DNA from: DAISVY01 sp036826635
GTDB lineage: Bacteria > Zixibacteria > MSB-5A5 > GN15 > FEB-12
Assembly (NCBI GenBank): GCA_036826635.1
Contig: DAISVY010000006.1
Location: 62,001-126,000 of the forward strand
Reading direction: 5' to 3'
DNA length: 64,000 bases
The translations under genes and the position numbers were made by a program. Within the stretch, counting starts at the first letter, position 1; every line of letters starts with the position of its first letter. Below, in pieces: positions 52,118 to 61,227 of this stretch. Under the pieces are notes generated by a model. The model saw only the letters and a list, made by a program, of their open reading frames with translations. It made no database searches and was not told the origin of the DNA.

Positions 52118-52284
52118 GCGTCTCCCCGCTGGGTGACAAAGTCCCTTTGTCATTCGTGGCCGAAAAGCAGTATCCGCTCCTGCGGCAAGCTCTTCGTACC
52201 GGGATTAAATAAAGCGATGAAATGACATGGAAATCAAGCAAAAACAGGCACGCCACCACGCCTTTCCGCTAAGCTGAAACCACG

Positions 52285-52647
52285 TCACGGATTAACCGAC
52301 ACACCCGGACGACCGTAAGTTGCCCTTCGATTCAGATCCAACTGGATTATGAGCCAAACCGCCGGAGAGAAAAACAACCACAACAGCCACATTATCCAGC
52401 GATTGAACTGATCGGCGCTGATCCGCTCATACAGCTCGGCATGCTTGTAGTACGAATAAAGAGCACAAAAGGGAATGAACAGAAGAATCGTCCACAGCGC
52501 CGGTTCGGCCCGACGGTCCTCGCACAATTGCGCCATCTCAACGGAGGTCTGGTAAAACCAGTAGATGGAGTAGAGACCGATGGTGATTATCATCAGGCCA
52601 ACCTGGCCCCACATGTTGCGATACTTGACCTGTTTCTGTACTTCCAC
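52285..52647 (-). CDS. DUF4234 domain small membrane protein
   Basis: 120 residues. KYRNMWGQVGLMIITIGLYS followed by IYWFYQTSVEMAQL is the DUF4234 signature; three transmembrane helices (about 12-30, 47-65, 85-105). Unknown role. It lies on the same strand downstream of lptC. Confidence 0.75.
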   Translation of the reverse strand: MEVQKQVKYRNMWGQVGLMIITIGLYSIYWFYQTSVEMAQLCEDRRAEPALWTILLFIPFCALYSYYKHAELYERISADQFNRWIMWLLWLFFSPAVWLIIQLDLNRRATYGRPGVSVNP

Positions 52648-52769
52648 GATACAACCTCGCTCGAATAAGTGTTCTAACGCTTTAATGTTCTAATGGTAAT
52701 ACCGGCCGATGCCGGCGATATTCACCGCAGTCGTTTTGCTTTCGTGAAGAACAAGACGACTGCGGAGGT

Positions 52770-53339
52770 TTATTCGGTCAGGTTCCTGGTGTCGGTCACG
52801 GTCCCGGAACTTTGACTGAGAATCTTGAATCGCGACAGGCCACGGTCGGCCTCGAAACCCCATCCGGTGAAAACCTGCCCGGGTCTCGTTACAGTGACAT
52901 AGGCATCGGTTTCAATCTTGTTCGTTCTGGGATTCCAGATAAGATAATCGGTATCCAGACGGGAAGAATCGCCGGTATTAACGACCACATGACCGTAGAC
53001 TTCAAAATAGCCGGCCTGTTCGTGGATAACACCGGAGTCGGCCACCAGCGTCGAGGTGAGACTGCCGACAGAGTCGAAGAAATCCATGTCGAGGTGGTAA
53101 CCCATAGTTGAGTCCTTGTCCTCATACTGGATAATTTCCCCGGCCCTGATCTCACTATCCATAACGCCGCGCGTGTACAGATAGATAGTGGCGCCGCGCA
53201 CCTCGGAATCGGGCAGAGAGGCACTGTCAACCGGACCCGGCGGTTCGATATCCGAGTCGGCCTTGTTGCTGCAACCCGTCAGAGCGATCAGCAGCATCAA
53301 CAGTCCTGTCAGCGTGGCCCTCATACGTAACTGTCGCAT
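52770..53339 (-). CDS. lptC: lipopolysaccharide export protein LptC
   Basis: 189 residues. Signal-anchor or lipobox segment (LMLLIALTGCSNKADSD) at about 13-28, then a beta-jellyroll domain: DSEVRGATIYLYTRGVMDSE, LTSTLVADSGVIHEQAGYF, VVVNTGDSSRLDTDYLIW, typical of LptC/LptA. The lipobox suggests a lipoprotein variant of LptC, as in FCB bacteria. Links the LptB2FG transporter to LptA in LPS transport. Follows the LpxL-like gene (34 bp). Confidence 0.8.
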   Translation of the reverse strand: MRQLRMRATLTGLLMLLIALTGCSNKADSDIEPPGPVDSASLPDSEVRGATIYLYTRGVMDSEIRAGEIIQYEDKDSTMGYHLDMDFFDSVGSLTSTLVADSGVIHEQAGYFEVYGHVVVNTGDSSRLDTDYLIWNPRTNKIETDAYVTVTRPGQVFTGWGFEADRGLSRFKILSQSSGTVTDTRNLTE

Positions 53340-53373
53340 CTCTTATATAATTATCGGCGTGAAAGATGCATCT

Positions 53374-54291
53374 TTATTTCCCGCTGTCAAGCGGAACTCG
53401 CCGGGTTCGCCATTTGTTGTGCTGCCATATCCACTGATCTTTGTGCGCATCTATGATTTCTTCCAGTGCCCGGGTGCATTTCAGCGTCAGATTATAGACA
53501 TCGGTATCGAAATCACCACTGGGCTCGATTTCAATCGGCGGCTTAACAACCAGCCGGTAGCGGTCGTCATCAGTGCGAAGACAGGCCATGGGCACGAAGG
53601 CGGAACCGGTTTTGAGACCTATGATGCTCTGTCCGACGGGAGTATAGGACCAACGGCCGAAAGCGGGTATAAAAGCACCGCGGACACGATGTGAGTCGGT
53701 GTCTATCAGCACACCTATGGCGCCGCCGTTTTTTAGCCAGCGGAAAATCCTCTTGGGCGATTCGGTCGTCGCGATATTGGTCAGCCCGACGGCTCGCCGG
53801 TTCTCCAACAGGAGCCGGTCAAGGCGCGGGTCATACATCTCACGACCGATCACGGCTACGGGGTATCCCTCGCTCTGCACAAAAGCCGCCAGCAATTCGA
53901 AATTGCCGATATGTCCGGTGATACCTACCATACCCCGCCCGCGAGCCATCGCCGCTTCAATGTACTCCATCCCCTCAGTTTCCACCAGGGGCCTGATTTC
54001 GTCTGCGAAATGCTTTTTGAACCGCATCACATCGGCAAGGTTACGACCGGCTTTGATGTAGTAGCTGCGCCCGATGTTAGAACGCTGGCGAGGTGTGAAA
54101 CGATCACCGTAGACCAATGCCAGATGACGACCGACCCGGTAGCGATCGTGACCCGAAAGATGCCAGAACAGAAGACCGAACCAACTCCCGATATAAATCG
54201 CCATCGTGCGCGGTACGACATTCAAGAACGACACCAACAGACGAACAACCATGTAAACGAGAGATCGTTTTACTTTTTTGCGAAGTTTCAT
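53374..54291 (-). CDS. lysophospholipid/lipid A acyltransferase (LpxL/HtrB family)
   Basis: 305 residues. N-terminal hydrophobic anchor (MVVRLLVSFLNVVPRTMAIY), then the H-x4-E motif of the LpxL-type acyltransferases (ITGHIGNFELL), YIKAGRNLADVMRF, and the GVLIDTDSHRVRGAF block. Adds a secondary acyl chain to Kdo2-lipid A at the inner membrane. Coupled by position to kdsD upstream and lptC downstream, so it belongs to the LPS pathway. Confidence 0.9.
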   Translation of the reverse strand: MKLRKKVKRSLVYMVVRLLVSFLNVVPRTMAIYIGSWFGLLFWHLSGHDRYRVGRHLALVYGDRFTPRQRSNIGRSYYIKAGRNLADVMRFKKHFADEIRPLVETEGMEYIEAAMARGRGMVGITGHIGNFELLAAFVQSEGYPVAVIGREMYDPRLDRLLLENRRAVGLTNIATTESPKRIFRWLKNGGAIGVLIDTDSHRVRGAFIPAFGRWSYTPVGQSIIGLKTGSAFVPMACLRTDDDRYRLVVKPPIEIEPSGDFDTDVYNLTLKCTRALEEIIDAHKDQWIWQHNKWRTRRVPLDSGK

Positions 54292-54343
54292 CGTCGGCGT
54301 CCCGCTTTCTCATAACGTTGGGATTCGGTGGGGACAGTCGCCG

Positions 54344-55312
54344 TCAGACCAGTTTCGATTTCAAAATATCGTGCAGGTGGATGATTCCCGTCAGGCGGTC
54401 ATCATCGTCCACCGTCGGCAACTGGGTAATAGCATGCTTTTCCATCATGGCCAGAGCCTTGTCCAGCACGGCGTCCCGGTGAATCCACTTCGACGTTCGG
54501 ATCATCACGTCGGCGGCCTTCAGCGCAAGCAGCTCGGCATCCTTTGTTTTTTCGGAGAGACGTCGCAGGTCACCGTCGGTAAATATGCCGGCCACCTTGC
54601 CGTCGTCGTCTTTCATGAGAACACAGCCGAGTCTTTTCCCGGTCATCTCGACCAGCATCTCGGCAAGAGTGGCCTGGGGACCGACCAGCGGTATTTCGTC
54701 CCCGGAGTGGTGAAGCTCGCTAACATGCACCAGCAAACGGCGGCCCAGAAAACCGCCGGGATGCAGAACGGCGAAATCCGATTTGGTAAATCCGCGCGCA
54801 TCCAGCAGCGCCACGGCCAGAGCATCGCCCATGACAAGAGCTGCGGTAGACGACGAAGTCGGCACCAAATTATCAGGGCAAGCCTCGCTGACCACCGAGC
54901 AATCCAGCCTGATATCCGATTTTTGACACAACGGAGAATCCATGTTGCCACACAACCCGATGATTTTGATATCGAGTCGCTTGGCCGCAAGGATGATTTC
55001 CTCCAACTCATACAACTGGCCGGACTTGGAAAGCACCATCAGGATATCATCCGAGCGCACCAGTCCCAGATCACCGTGGAGAGCTTCGGCCGGGTGAAGA
55101 AAGAACGACGATATTCCGGTGGAATTGAAAGTGGCGGTTATTTTGCGACCGATCAGGCCGGATTTTCCCATGCCCGTGATAATAACACGCCCCGGACAAG
55201 CGAGAATAGCCTCGACCGCCTGCGCAAAACTGTCGTCAATCCGTTCAGCCATCGCGGTCACCGCTTCGGCCTCGCGACGGATAACTTCCTGTGCGATTTT
55301 TTTGATATCCAT
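54344..55312 (-). CDS. kdsD: arabinose-5-phosphate isomerase KdsD (KpsF/GutQ family)
   Basis: 322 residues. N-terminal SIS domain (GRVIITGMGKSGLIGRKITA, GDLGLVRSDDILMVLSKSG) followed by two CBS domains (about 205-320, with VAGIFTDGDLRRL). Converts ribulose-5-P to arabinose-5-P, the first step of Kdo synthesis. Its ATG overlaps the kdsC stop by one base. Confidence 0.93.
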   Translation of the reverse strand: MDIKKIAQEVIRREAEAVTAMAERIDDSFAQAVEAILACPGRVIITGMGKSGLIGRKITATFNSTGISSFFLHPAEALHGDLGLVRSDDILMVLSKSGQLYELEEIILAAKRLDIKIIGLCGNMDSPLCQKSDIRLDCSVVSEACPDNLVPTSSSTAALVMGDALAVALLDARGFTKSDFAVLHPGGFLGRRLLVHVSELHHSGDEIPLVGPQATLAEMLVEMTGKRLGCVLMKDDDGKVAGIFTDGDLRRLSEKTKDAELLALKAADVMIRTSKWIHRDAVLDKALAMMEKHAITQLPTVDDDDRLTGIIHLHDILKSKLV

Positions 55313-55842
55313 CAGCGTATGTAGTCTTTGGGTTTGCGGTTCGTGCCCTCGAAGTAATACTCCAGAATTTCGCGGATAGCCCCATAGCCGCCGCGACGCG
55401 TGGTCACATAGGCGGATATCTCGATAAGCTCGGGCACGGCATCGGCAACGGCGATGGGCAAACCGACTCTCTCGGCCAGTTCAATATCCAGCAGTTCGTT
55501 ACCGACAAAAGCAACTTCGGAAAAATCAATCTGCAAACTATCCAGCAGGGGCGTGATCATCTCGATCTTATTCTTCCGTCCCTGCAAAACATGCTTCACC
55601 CCCAGGTCCCGCATGCGTGTCTCCGTAGCCGCCGAATACCTTCCGGAAACTATGGCCAGTTCCAGACCACTGCGCATGGCCAGCGCCATGTAGAACCCGT
55701 CCGAAATGTTGAACCGCTTCATTTCGAACCCGTCCGGTCCGAAATATATGCTGTCGTCGGTCAGAACACCGTCGACATCCAGAGCCAGCAGACGGATCGA
55801 CCGAAAACCCCGGGCGAATTCCTGAGGGGTGAGTTTTTTCAT
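55312..55842 (-). CDS. kdsC: 3-deoxy-D-manno-octulosonate 8-phosphate phosphatase KdsC
   Basis: 176 residues. HAD motif I in ALDVDGVLTDDSIYFG, motif II in LAIVSGR, late motif FVGNELLDIELAERVG. Tetrameric capless HAD phosphatase that dephosphorylates Kdo-8-P. It lies 8 bp after kdsA and overlaps kdsD by one base. The motif IV is FVGNELLD where the usual residues are (G)ND; otherwise complete. Confidence 0.92.
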   Translation of the reverse strand: MKKLTPQEFARGFRSIRLLALDVDGVLTDDSIYFGPDGFEMKRFNISDGFYMALAMRSGLELAIVSGRYSAATETRMRDLGVKHVLQGRKNKIEMITPLLDSLQIDFSEVAFVGNELLDIELAERVGLPIAVADAVPELIEISAYVTTRRGGYGAIREILEYYFEGTNRKPKDYIR

Positions 55843-55850
55843 GGGTGGGC

Positions 55851-56645
55851 TTATTTCAACGCCTTTCCGATTTTCAACACGGCGTCCAGCAACTCTTCCA
55901 TCCTCTCAAGCGGCAGCATAGCCCCGGCATCGGAAAGAGCCTTAGCGGGATCGGGATGAGTCTCGACAAACAGACCGTCGATACCTACCGCCATGGCGGC
56001 CCTGGCCATGGGAATGATAAACTCCGGCTGCCCGGTCGAAACTCCGCCACCACCACCAGGCAATTGCAGAGAATGGGTAACGTCAAAAACCACCGGCAGA
56101 CCGGTCTTTCTCATTATGAGAAGGGAACGAAAATCCACGACCAGATTGCGATAACCAAAAGTCGTCCCGCGCTCGGTGAGCATCACCGGTGCGCCACTGG
56201 CCTTAGCGGCCAGATTGGCCATGTCTTCGGGCGCCAGGAACTGACCTTTTTTGATATTAATCCATTTCCCCGTGGCCGCCGCAGCTACGACCAAATCGGT
56301 CTGACGGCATAAAAAAGCGGGAATCTGTAGAATGTCGGCCACTTCAGCCACTTTCGGCACTTCGCTCGTCTCGTGAACATCGGTAATAACGGGAATACCG
56401 AAAGTCGCTTTTACCTTCCTGAGAACGGTCAGACCGGCCTCAAGACCGGGGCCGGAGTATGATTCACCCGAAAGCCGGTTGGCTTTGCGATAAGACGACT
56501 TGAATACGTACGGGATATCCAGCCGATTGGTGAGGGCCGAAACGCGATCGGCCACTTCCATGCAGAGTCCTTCCGATTCGATAACACAAGGTCCGGCGAT
56601 AAGGAAGAACTCGCCCTTCTTTATTCTTTCGAGCGTCATGTCCAT
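55851..56645 (-). CDS. kdsA: 3-deoxy-8-phosphooctulonate synthase KdsA
   Basis: 264 residues. Class I aldolase type: FFLIAGPCVIESEGLCMEVA, YVFKSSYRKANRLSGESYSG, ITDVHETSEVPKVAEVADIL, VMLTERGTTFGYRNLVVDFR. Condenses arabinose-5-P with PEP to give Kdo-8-P. It begins the kdsA-kdsC-kdsD-lpxL-lptC run; MDMTLERIKKGEFFLI is the family start. Confidence 0.96.
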   Translation of the reverse strand: MDMTLERIKKGEFFLIAGPCVIESEGLCMEVADRVSALTNRLDIPYVFKSSYRKANRLSGESYSGPGLEAGLTVLRKVKATFGIPVITDVHETSEVPKVAEVADILQIPAFLCRQTDLVVAAAATGKWINIKKGQFLAPEDMANLAAKASGAPVMLTERGTTFGYRNLVVDFRSLLIMRKTGLPVVFDVTHSLQLPGGGGGVSTGQPEFIIPMARAAMAVGIDGLFVETHPDPAKALSDAGAMLPLERMEELLDAVLKIGKALK

Positions 56646-56816
56646 AGCAGGTTCAAATATAAGAAGCCGTATTTCAAAAGCCAGCGGTAATTAGACAACC
56701 TGTGGCCACCTGATCTTCCCCCTACAGAGGGCTTTTCGCTTGCTCACCAAGCACGAAGACCGTTTCTTTAGAACAAATTCGCAACAATTCACTTCATCAC
56801 GAATAACGGAAAGCGT

Positions 56817-58379
56817 ATGTCAACGAGAACCGACGAACCGACCCGTACCGATCTGTTGGGGCGCGAGGTGTACACCCGGGCACTCTCCAGAATCGTCGCC
56901 ACCACTCAAACACCGCTGGTGATCGGCGTGCATGGAGGCTGGGGATCCGGCAAGACAAGCCTGATGATGCAGATCCGCGACATGGTAGAGCGGGAAGCTA
57001 AAACAAAGGAACAAAAAGTAGTCACGGTCTGGTTCAATCCCTGGCAGCACCAGTTCGAGCAGGCACCCGTAATACCGCTGTTGCATGAGATCAGGAACGC
57101 CTTCTCCAACATAAGCAAAGCCAAAACCGACAGCCTGAAGTTGTTCCGCGTGTTGGGCAAAGTGGCCGGAGAAACGGTGCTTCGCTTCAGCACCGGAGGG
57201 ACGGTGAAACTGGAAGATATCGTACAGTACGGACAAGCCCATGAAATCGAATACTTCGAGGCAAAATCGGTCAGCGAGCGAATTCAGGAGCATTTCAGAG
57301 AGGCCGTCGACACGCTGGTCGGAGAAAACGGCCGCTTGGTGTTTTTCATCGACGATCTGGATCGTTGCCTTCCGGAGACGGCCCTGCGTGTGCTTGAGGC
57401 CCTGAAGCTGTTTCTCAACACCGAAAAGTGTGTCTATTTCCTGGCGGTCGACAAAGAAATCGTAGACAACGCCATTAAATCACACTACCGGGCGCTGGAT
57501 ATCAAAGCACCGGATTATCTCGATAAAATTATTCAATTGCCTTTCGAAATTCCGGCTATCGTCGACGAGCGAATCGATGAATACCTGGGTAAGTTAACCG
57601 ATGACGAGGAATTAAAAAAACATTCGCCGCTGATAGCCTGGGGCGTGGACCGCAACCCGCGCACGGCCAAACGTTATATGAACGCCCTGTATATGCTGCA
57701 CCTCGTGGCCAAGGACGTAATCGACGATTATCACGCGGTGGTTCTGGTAAAGCTGCTGATCATACAACTGCGTTTTCATGAATTATATCGCTATCTGACC
57801 GACTATCCGAACACGCTGACGGAACTTGAGGAGCACTTCACCGGCACATCCCCGGAGGATATGCCTGAGGAAACATCGGAAGCGCAAATGAGTCTGGTCG
57901 AGCGTTTCCAGTGCAACGCCGAGCTGCGCGAGTTTTTGCTGTTGGATAGCAAGAACATGGTTAAGGACATCAAGGGTCTTAATCTGCGCGAATACATTCA
58001 TCTGACCCACCTTTCGACGGTAGAGATGGAGAAAATCCAGCCGGAACTGGAACCGGGCGGCTGGTTCGTTTATGGCGGAGATAAGCGGGTGCTGGTAGAT
58101 GATGATGGTTTCCTGATCGACCCGGAATTGTGGAGCGAGGAATTAGCCGCGGCCCTCGCCAGGCATTACGAAGGCATAGAGGAAATGACCGAGGAACACT
58201 GGAAAGTGATCAATTTCATACGAGACTACTACCTGAAATTCGGTATCGCGCCTATGATCCGCAAGCTGTGTAAGGAGACCGGATTGCCGCTAAAGCGAAT
58301 CTACGAACTCTTTCCCAGCGGCCCGGCGAAAGGGGCATGCAAAACAGCAGGATTGCCGAAACCGACCGGCTGCGTTTGA
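56817..58379 (+). CDS. KAP-family P-loop NTPase fused to a DsrC/TusE-type sulfur-carrier domain
   Basis: 520 residues in one uninterrupted frame. Residues 1-330: KAP NTPase with Walker A GGWGSGKTS (40-48), the KAP signature FNPWQHQ (74-80), Walker B LVFFIDDLDR (174-183), and FLAVDKEIVDNAI (sensor region). No transmembrane segment lies between Walker A and B, unlike many KAP proteins. Residues 331-418: helical linker. Residues 419-520: a complete DsrC fold: VDDDGFLIDPELWSEELA, EEMTEEHWKVINFIRDYY, GIAPMIRKLCKETGLPL, YELFPSGPAKGACKTAGLPK and PTGCV. Both C-terminal redox cysteines, Cys508 and Cys519, are retained, as in DsrC rather than TusE. DsrC is normally a free 100-115-residue protein. Alone on its strand, with no dsr or tus genes near. 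Function unknown. Confidence 0.9.
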   Translation: MSTRTDEPTRTDLLGREVYTRALSRIVATTQTPLVIGVHGGWGSGKTSLMMQIRDMVEREAKTKEQKVVTVWFNPWQHQFEQAPVIPLLHEIRNAFSNISKAKTDSLKLFRVLGKVAGETVLRFSTGGTVKLEDIVQYGQAHEIEYFEAKSVSERIQEHFREAVDTLVGENGRLVFFIDDLDRCLPETALRVLEALKLFLNTEKCVYFLAVDKEIVDNAIKSHYRALDIKAPDYLDKIIQLPFEIPAIVDERIDEYLGKLTDDEELKKHSPLIAWGVDRNPRTAKRYMNALYMLHLVAKDVIDDYHAVVLVKLLIIQLRFHELYRYLTDYPNTLTELEEHFTGTSPEDMPEETSEAQMSLVERFQCNAELREFLLLDSKNMVKDIKGLNLREYIHLTHLSTVEMEKIQPELEPGGWFVYGGDKRVLVDDDGFLIDPELWSEELAAALARHYEGIEEMTEEHWKVINFIRDYYLKFGIAPMIRKLCKETGLPLKRIYELFPSGPAKGACKTAGLPKPTGCV

Positions 58380-58391
58380 GTCCTCGGGGCG

Positions 58392-58772
58392 CTACTGGCT
58401 CTTGCGATAATGCCAGCGGACGTGATCACCGGGGGTCGTGATATGTCTGTCGGCGGCTGTCTGACCGGCGCTGTCGTTGACCGAGTAAATCCAGTAATAG
58501 CCGCCGCCGTTCTCCACACTGTCGATGGAAGTGACAAAAACGCCCATGGCACTACGGTTGAATTCGACCCGATGAGTGCGTTGCAACAGATCGAACACGG
58601 ACAAAGAATCCACGGCGGTCAGTTCTATAACCAGGCTGTCGGTCGGTTTATCACCGACGGCGGTTGCTCGCTCGCTTTCTTTCTGCCCACACCCCGACAA
58701 GAACAGAAGGGCCGCGACAAGGATTACGGTCAACACCGTACCAAGATGAAGTGAAACGACTCGGCGAAGCAT
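58392..58772 (-). CDS. DUF4430 domain lipoprotein
   Basis: 126 residues. Signal peptide with lipobox (FLSGCGQKE; lipidated Cys at about 28). The mature part SLSVFDLLQRTHRVEF, VTSIDSVENGGGYYWIYSV, then ITTPGDHVRWHY fits DUF4430, a beta-grasp domain related to cobalamin-binding transcobalamin C-termini. Perhaps binds a small cofactor at the membrane. It converges on the KAP-DsrC gene (12-bp gap) and is divergent from the membrane protein at 58950. Confidence 0.7.
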   Translation of the reverse strand: MLRRVVSLHLGTVLTVILVAALLFLSGCGQKESERATAVGDKPTDSLVIELTAVDSLSVFDLLQRTHRVEFNRSAMGVFVTSIDSVENGGGYYWIYSVNDSAGQTAADRHITTPGDHVRWHYRKSQ

Positions 58773-58949
58773 TCGTATTGTCCTTTGGATGTTTTTTTCT
58801 TGCCAGTATGGGTAACCAGAAGCTTGTTAAGGTACAAGATTTAATCATCCGACATAAGGCAACCGAAGAAAATGCCTGCCCGCCCGGGTGCGAGTGACAT
58901 GTAATATATTAACGATTCGGAAAACGACTACCAAAAGAAAGGACCGGTT

Positions 58950-59849
58950 ATGGATTTCGGAGGATTGATTCAGCGTTCCTTCAATCTTGCCTGGCGATAC
59001 AAATCGCTGTGGATATTCGGCCTGTTCGCCAACGGAGGCGCCGGAACTTTCAATTTCGAACTTCCGGAAAAGCTGGCCGACCGGTTCGATATAAAAGACT
59101 TTATTCTGGGCGATGGTTTTGCCGCGGATATGGTCGAGCAGTTCATGGCCCCCCTTATCGTGGCGGGTTTAATCATGGGGCTTGCTATTTTCGTTTGTTC
59201 GATGATTGCCGTGCCGGCCCTGATCGACGGCGTTAACAAAGTCACGCGGGGAGGCTATTATCGTTTCGGCGAATCCTTCTCCCGCGGAATAGATTTCTTC
59301 TGGCGTTTCCTGGGACTGACCTTACTGGCCGTGGTGCTTATTATGGGAGCTATAATAATCATGGTCATTTTGGCTCTGGCTCTCACGCCCCTGTCATTGC
59401 TGTTGACTATTCCGGCCATGATTGTCTTTGCCTTTATCGTTTACCATACGTTTGAACTGGCACAGGTAGCTATGGTGGCACGGGATATCAGCATTGTCGA
59501 CGCGCTCGACGAAGGCTGGCAGCTTCTCCGACAGAATATCGGAAACTGCCTGATAATGAGCCTGCTTCTGATCGGTCTGGGAATCGCTGTTTTTATCGTC
59601 ATCGCCATCATTTCGCTGTTCACTTTTGTACCGCTTAATATCTTTCTCGCCACGACCGTAGACAGCCTGGCCACGTTCATAGTCCTGGCGGTAATACTGG
59701 GCCTGCCGGTGACTCTTATCCTCGGCGGCTATTTCGGTACGGTCTTCAACGCCATGTATATCCAATTCTATTTCGGACTGGTGGAACCGGCCGGGGTGCC
59801 CGCGGCGGTGCTGTCGCCAGATCCCGATCCCGACACTCCGCAGAATTGA
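58950..59849 (+). CDS. multi-pass membrane protein of unknown function
   Basis: 299 residues, six or seven hydrophobic helices (APLIVAGLIMGLAIFVCSM, LTLLAVVLIMGAIIIMVILA, IPAMIVFAFIVYHTF, LLLIGLGIAVFIVIAIISLF, ATFIVLAVILGLPVTLILGG). The N-terminus FGGLIQRSFNLAWRYKSLWI and the block LAQVAMVARDISIVDALDEG are like DUF975/YciC-type or glycerophosphodiesterase membrane domains. RBS AAAGGACCGG precedes the ATG. A terminator follows. Confidence 0.7.
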   Translation: MDFGGLIQRSFNLAWRYKSLWIFGLFANGGAGTFNFELPEKLADRFDIKDFILGDGFAADMVEQFMAPLIVAGLIMGLAIFVCSMIAVPALIDGVNKVTRGGYYRFGESFSRGIDFFWRFLGLTLLAVVLIMGAIIIMVILALALTPLSLLLTIPAMIVFAFIVYHTFELAQVAMVARDISIVDALDEGWQLLRQNIGNCLIMSLLLIGLGIAVFIVIAIISLFTFVPLNIFLATTVDSLATFIVLAVILGLPVTLILGGYFGTVFNAMYIQFYFGLVEPAGVPAAVLSPDPDPDTPQN

Positions 59850-59872
59850 ACGGTTTTCAGATACGTATACGG

Positions 59873-59895
59873 ACGGGGCCGAGCGGCCCCGTTTT
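59873..59895 (+). terminator. Rho-independent terminator
   Basis: ACGGGGCC (59873-59880) / GGCCCCGT (59885-59892) with GAGC loop, then TTTAG. Confidence 0.8.
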
Positions 59896-59936
59896 AGTCT
59901 TGCCTAACACGGTCGCCCCGGGTTTATTGCACCAGC

Positions 59937-61115
59937 ATGAGAAGTGCAATTTCAACGATTCTGATTGTTTTTATCCTGATTCAAGCGGCCGCGGCGCAGA
60001 CCGGCGAGGGAGAAACAGCCCCGACCGCCAGGATTAAGGGTCTCCCGGAAGTACGGATCGACCACAGTTCGGTTTCGTTTCAGGCCGGCCTCTATCCGGA
60101 ATACTATCGCAGTCATTCAGCGGTGCGTGACATGCGCTGGGTACAATCAAACGACAGTACTCTGATCAGTTTCTGGCAAACGAAAGGGGACAGCATTCTG
60201 TTGCTTCTGTCGCAATTGTCGGGACTGAACTGGGTGGAACCGACTATCAATATGTATCTGGTGCGTTTTTATCCCTCGGTGGGCAATTCCGTTCCACTGG
60301 TGATCCCGCTGGGTGGTATGCGCCGGGGGATTCTGGTGGAGGCCCCTCCCGAAGGGAATCGACTGCAATTGAATTTGATATACCAGCTTGCGCACCGGAT
60401 GCTTTGTCAGGCGGAGCAGTCCGGTGACCCCATGACCAACCACCCCTTGATGCAACCGGGAGCATATCGACGCGATAACCTGGCCATGTTGCTGGCTCTG
60501 GTAACAGCCCAGCAGGTAATCGGGCTGGATTCGACCTACGATGCTTACCAGTCGGCATTTTGGAAACAACGCACGGCCGGACGGGAAATACTGGAACAAT
60601 ACATGCTCAGCGAATGGATCCTGACCGCGGATCACCCGCTTGCACGCTGGGTCGTGGATGAACCCTACGGTTCGGCTCTGGTCCGGGCCACTCGCCCGCC
60701 GCGAAAACAACAAAAAGACATCTCCCCTGTCAGACGAGTGTATGTCGAAGGACTACCACTGAAAGGACACCTGGGCTTTTCGGTCAAGATCGGCAATGCC
60801 GGACAACTGGTAATTGATAAGATCGATGTCACCCGTCTGGGTTACGCCTGCGGCTTGCGGGAAGGAGATGCGATACGAAGCGTGGACGGAAGCCGGGTGC
60901 GGACCCACAAGAAGCTGATCGAAAAAATTCTGGACGGGCTCGACCAGGGCGGCGCTACCGTGGAGTTCGTACGCGACGAACTGACCCAGACAGCGCTGAT
61001 CATGCCCCCGGAGTTGTATAACGACGATTATTATTACTGGGAAGGGGAATACGGCGATTCGCTGGCCCCGACCGTACCACCGACAGAAGATACGCTTACT
61101 CCCGCGCCGGAATAA
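59937..61115 (+). CDS. secreted PDZ-domain protein
   Basis: 392 residues. Signal peptide (AISTILIVFILIQAAAAQTG, cut near residue 20). The middle 20-260 is unassigned; residues about 275-345 form a PDZ domain (HLGFSVKIGNAGQLVIDKID, LGYACGLREGDAIRSVDGSR, VRTHKKLIEKIL). No catalytic protease domain is evident. Probably a periplasmic adaptor or envelope protein. A terminator lies 32 bp after the stop. Confidence 0.7.
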   Translation: MRSAISTILIVFILIQAAAAQTGEGETAPTARIKGLPEVRIDHSSVSFQAGLYPEYYRSHSAVRDMRWVQSNDSTLISFWQTKGDSILLLLSQLSGLNWVEPTINMYLVRFYPSVGNSVPLVIPLGGMRRGILVEAPPEGNRLQLNLIYQLAHRMLCQAEQSGDPMTNHPLMQPGAYRRDNLAMLLALVTAQQVIGLDSTYDAYQSAFWKQRTAGREILEQYMLSEWILTADHPLARWVVDEPYGSALVRATRPPRKQQKDISPVRRVYVEGLPLKGHLGFSVKIGNAGQLVIDKIDVTRLGYACGLREGDAIRSVDGSRVRTHKKLIEKILDGLDQGGATVEFVRDELTQTALIMPPELYNDDYYYWEGEYGDSLAPTVPPTEDTLTPAPE

Positions 61116-61147
61116 AAATTCGTCAAAGGCCTGTCGGGTAATATGAC

Positions 61148-61180
61148 AAAACCCGCTTCCGGCAACGAAAGCGGGTTTTT
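61148..61180. terminator. Rho-independent terminator between convergent genes
   Basis: AAAACCCGCTT (61148-61158) pairs with AAGCGGGTTTT (61169-61179). Confidence 0.85.
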
Positions 61181-61227
61181 ATCGTTCAACAGCCCACAAT
61201 CCCATGGGCTGATCCCTGTCAATCCGA

